From positions 1-6,114 of the forward strand of contig CAYMJJ010000138.1 in NCBI GenBank assembly GCA_964390445.1: a stretch of DNA of 6,114 bases, written 5' to 3'. The translations under genes were made by a program, and so were the position numbers. Source of the stretch: Anderseniella sp964390445. Lineage in GTDB: Bacteria; Pseudomonadota; Alphaproteobacteria; Rhizobiales; Aestuariivirgaceae. Below are positions 6,005-6,114 of this stretch, piece by piece; the first letter of the stretch is position 1; each line of letters begins with the position of its first letter. Below the pieces are notes generated by a model that worked only from the letters and a program-made list of their open reading frames with translations, did not search any database and had not been told where the DNA came from.

Positions 6005-6114
6005 CTAGCCTAGGGCCTCTTTCACCGCTTCCGCAAGCTGCTTCAGCGTGAACGGTTTTGGCAGGAACGCGAAATCCGTGTGGCCTTCAAGGTTCTTCTC
6101 GAATGCATCCTCGG
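6005..6114 (-). CDS. cckA: CckA hybrid histidine kinase, C-terminal end of the receiver domain, 5' part outside window
   Basis: Only the last 36 codons and a TAG stop are inside the window; the start lies beyond the right edge. The visible residues begin EDAFEKNLEG and end FLPKPFTLKQLAEAVKEALG. The Lys-Pro-Phe is the conserved end of a response-regulator receiver domain, where the lysine contacts the phosphoryl group. The surrounding FLPKPF(T/S)LKQL and AEDAFEKNL wording is characteristic of alphaproteobacterial CckA, a membrane-bound hybrid kinase that passes phosphate through ChpT to the master regulator CtrA and to CpdR. Ending directly after this helix fits CckA, where the receiver domain is C-terminal. 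Another hybrid kinase with a C-terminal receiver is possible, since so little is visible, but the match is specific. Confidence 0.8.
   Translation of the reverse strand, partial: EDAFEKNLEGHTDFAFLPKPFTLKQLAEAVKEALG

Noticed and set aside
5967..6010. tRNA-like 3' end after cckA (TCGAGTCC followed by a possible acceptor strand, minus strand)
   Set aside because: The T-arm stem pairs poorly, and the bases where the anticodon and D arms would be are cckA coding sequence, so no cloverleaf can form.

Overview
The window is GC-rich, gene-dense chromosomal DNA from an alphaproteobacterium, probably of the Hyphomicrobiales group. That placement rests on the short gene end at the right edge. Its last 36 residues carry the FLPKPFTLKQL tail of the receiver domain of CckA, a cell-cycle hybrid kinase typical of this class. 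The GC-rich codon use and tight gene packing agree. I see no insertion sequence, CRISPR array, rRNA, convincing tRNA or phage gene.

Layout from left to right. Positions 1-737 (minus) hold the N-terminal half of a selenium-binding protein 56 / methanethiol oxidase family protein, which runs off the left edge. A 187-base divergent spacer separates it from a six-helix PAP2-family phosphatase (about 925-1659, plus). Convergent to that, 17 bases away, is a minus-strand pair. Its downstream gene (1677-2693) is an Ldh2/malate-lactate dehydrogenase-type imino-acid reductase closest to DpkA, and its upstream gene (2690-4045) is an amidase-signature hydrolase; they overlap by 4 bases. A 72-base divergent spacer carrying an imperfect inverted repeat separates the amidase from a gamma-glutamylcyclotransferase-like gene (4118-4669, plus). 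The 3' end of that gene overlaps by 11 bases the 3' end of a PuuB/OrdL-type FAD-dependent oxidoreductase (4659-5966, minus). The oxidoreductase lies 38 bases downstream of the cckA stop codon (cckA 6005-6114, minus, partial).

Taken together, positions 1677-5966 look like a small nitrogen-compound salvage neighbourhood. An FAD amine or amino-acid oxidase, a gamma-glutamylamine or gamma-glutamyl-peptide cyclase, an amide hydrolase and a cyclic-imine reductase could act on amides or gamma-glutamyl derivatives of amines and cyclic amino acids. This grouping is inferred from position and family only; no substrate can be read from the sequence. The SBP56-family protein suggests separate metabolism of a volatile thiol, and the phosphatase suggests lipid or isoprenoid-phosphate turnover in the membrane. 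No wholly new system is evident. The most distinctive signal is the inverted repeat that may fold over the amidase ribosome binding site.
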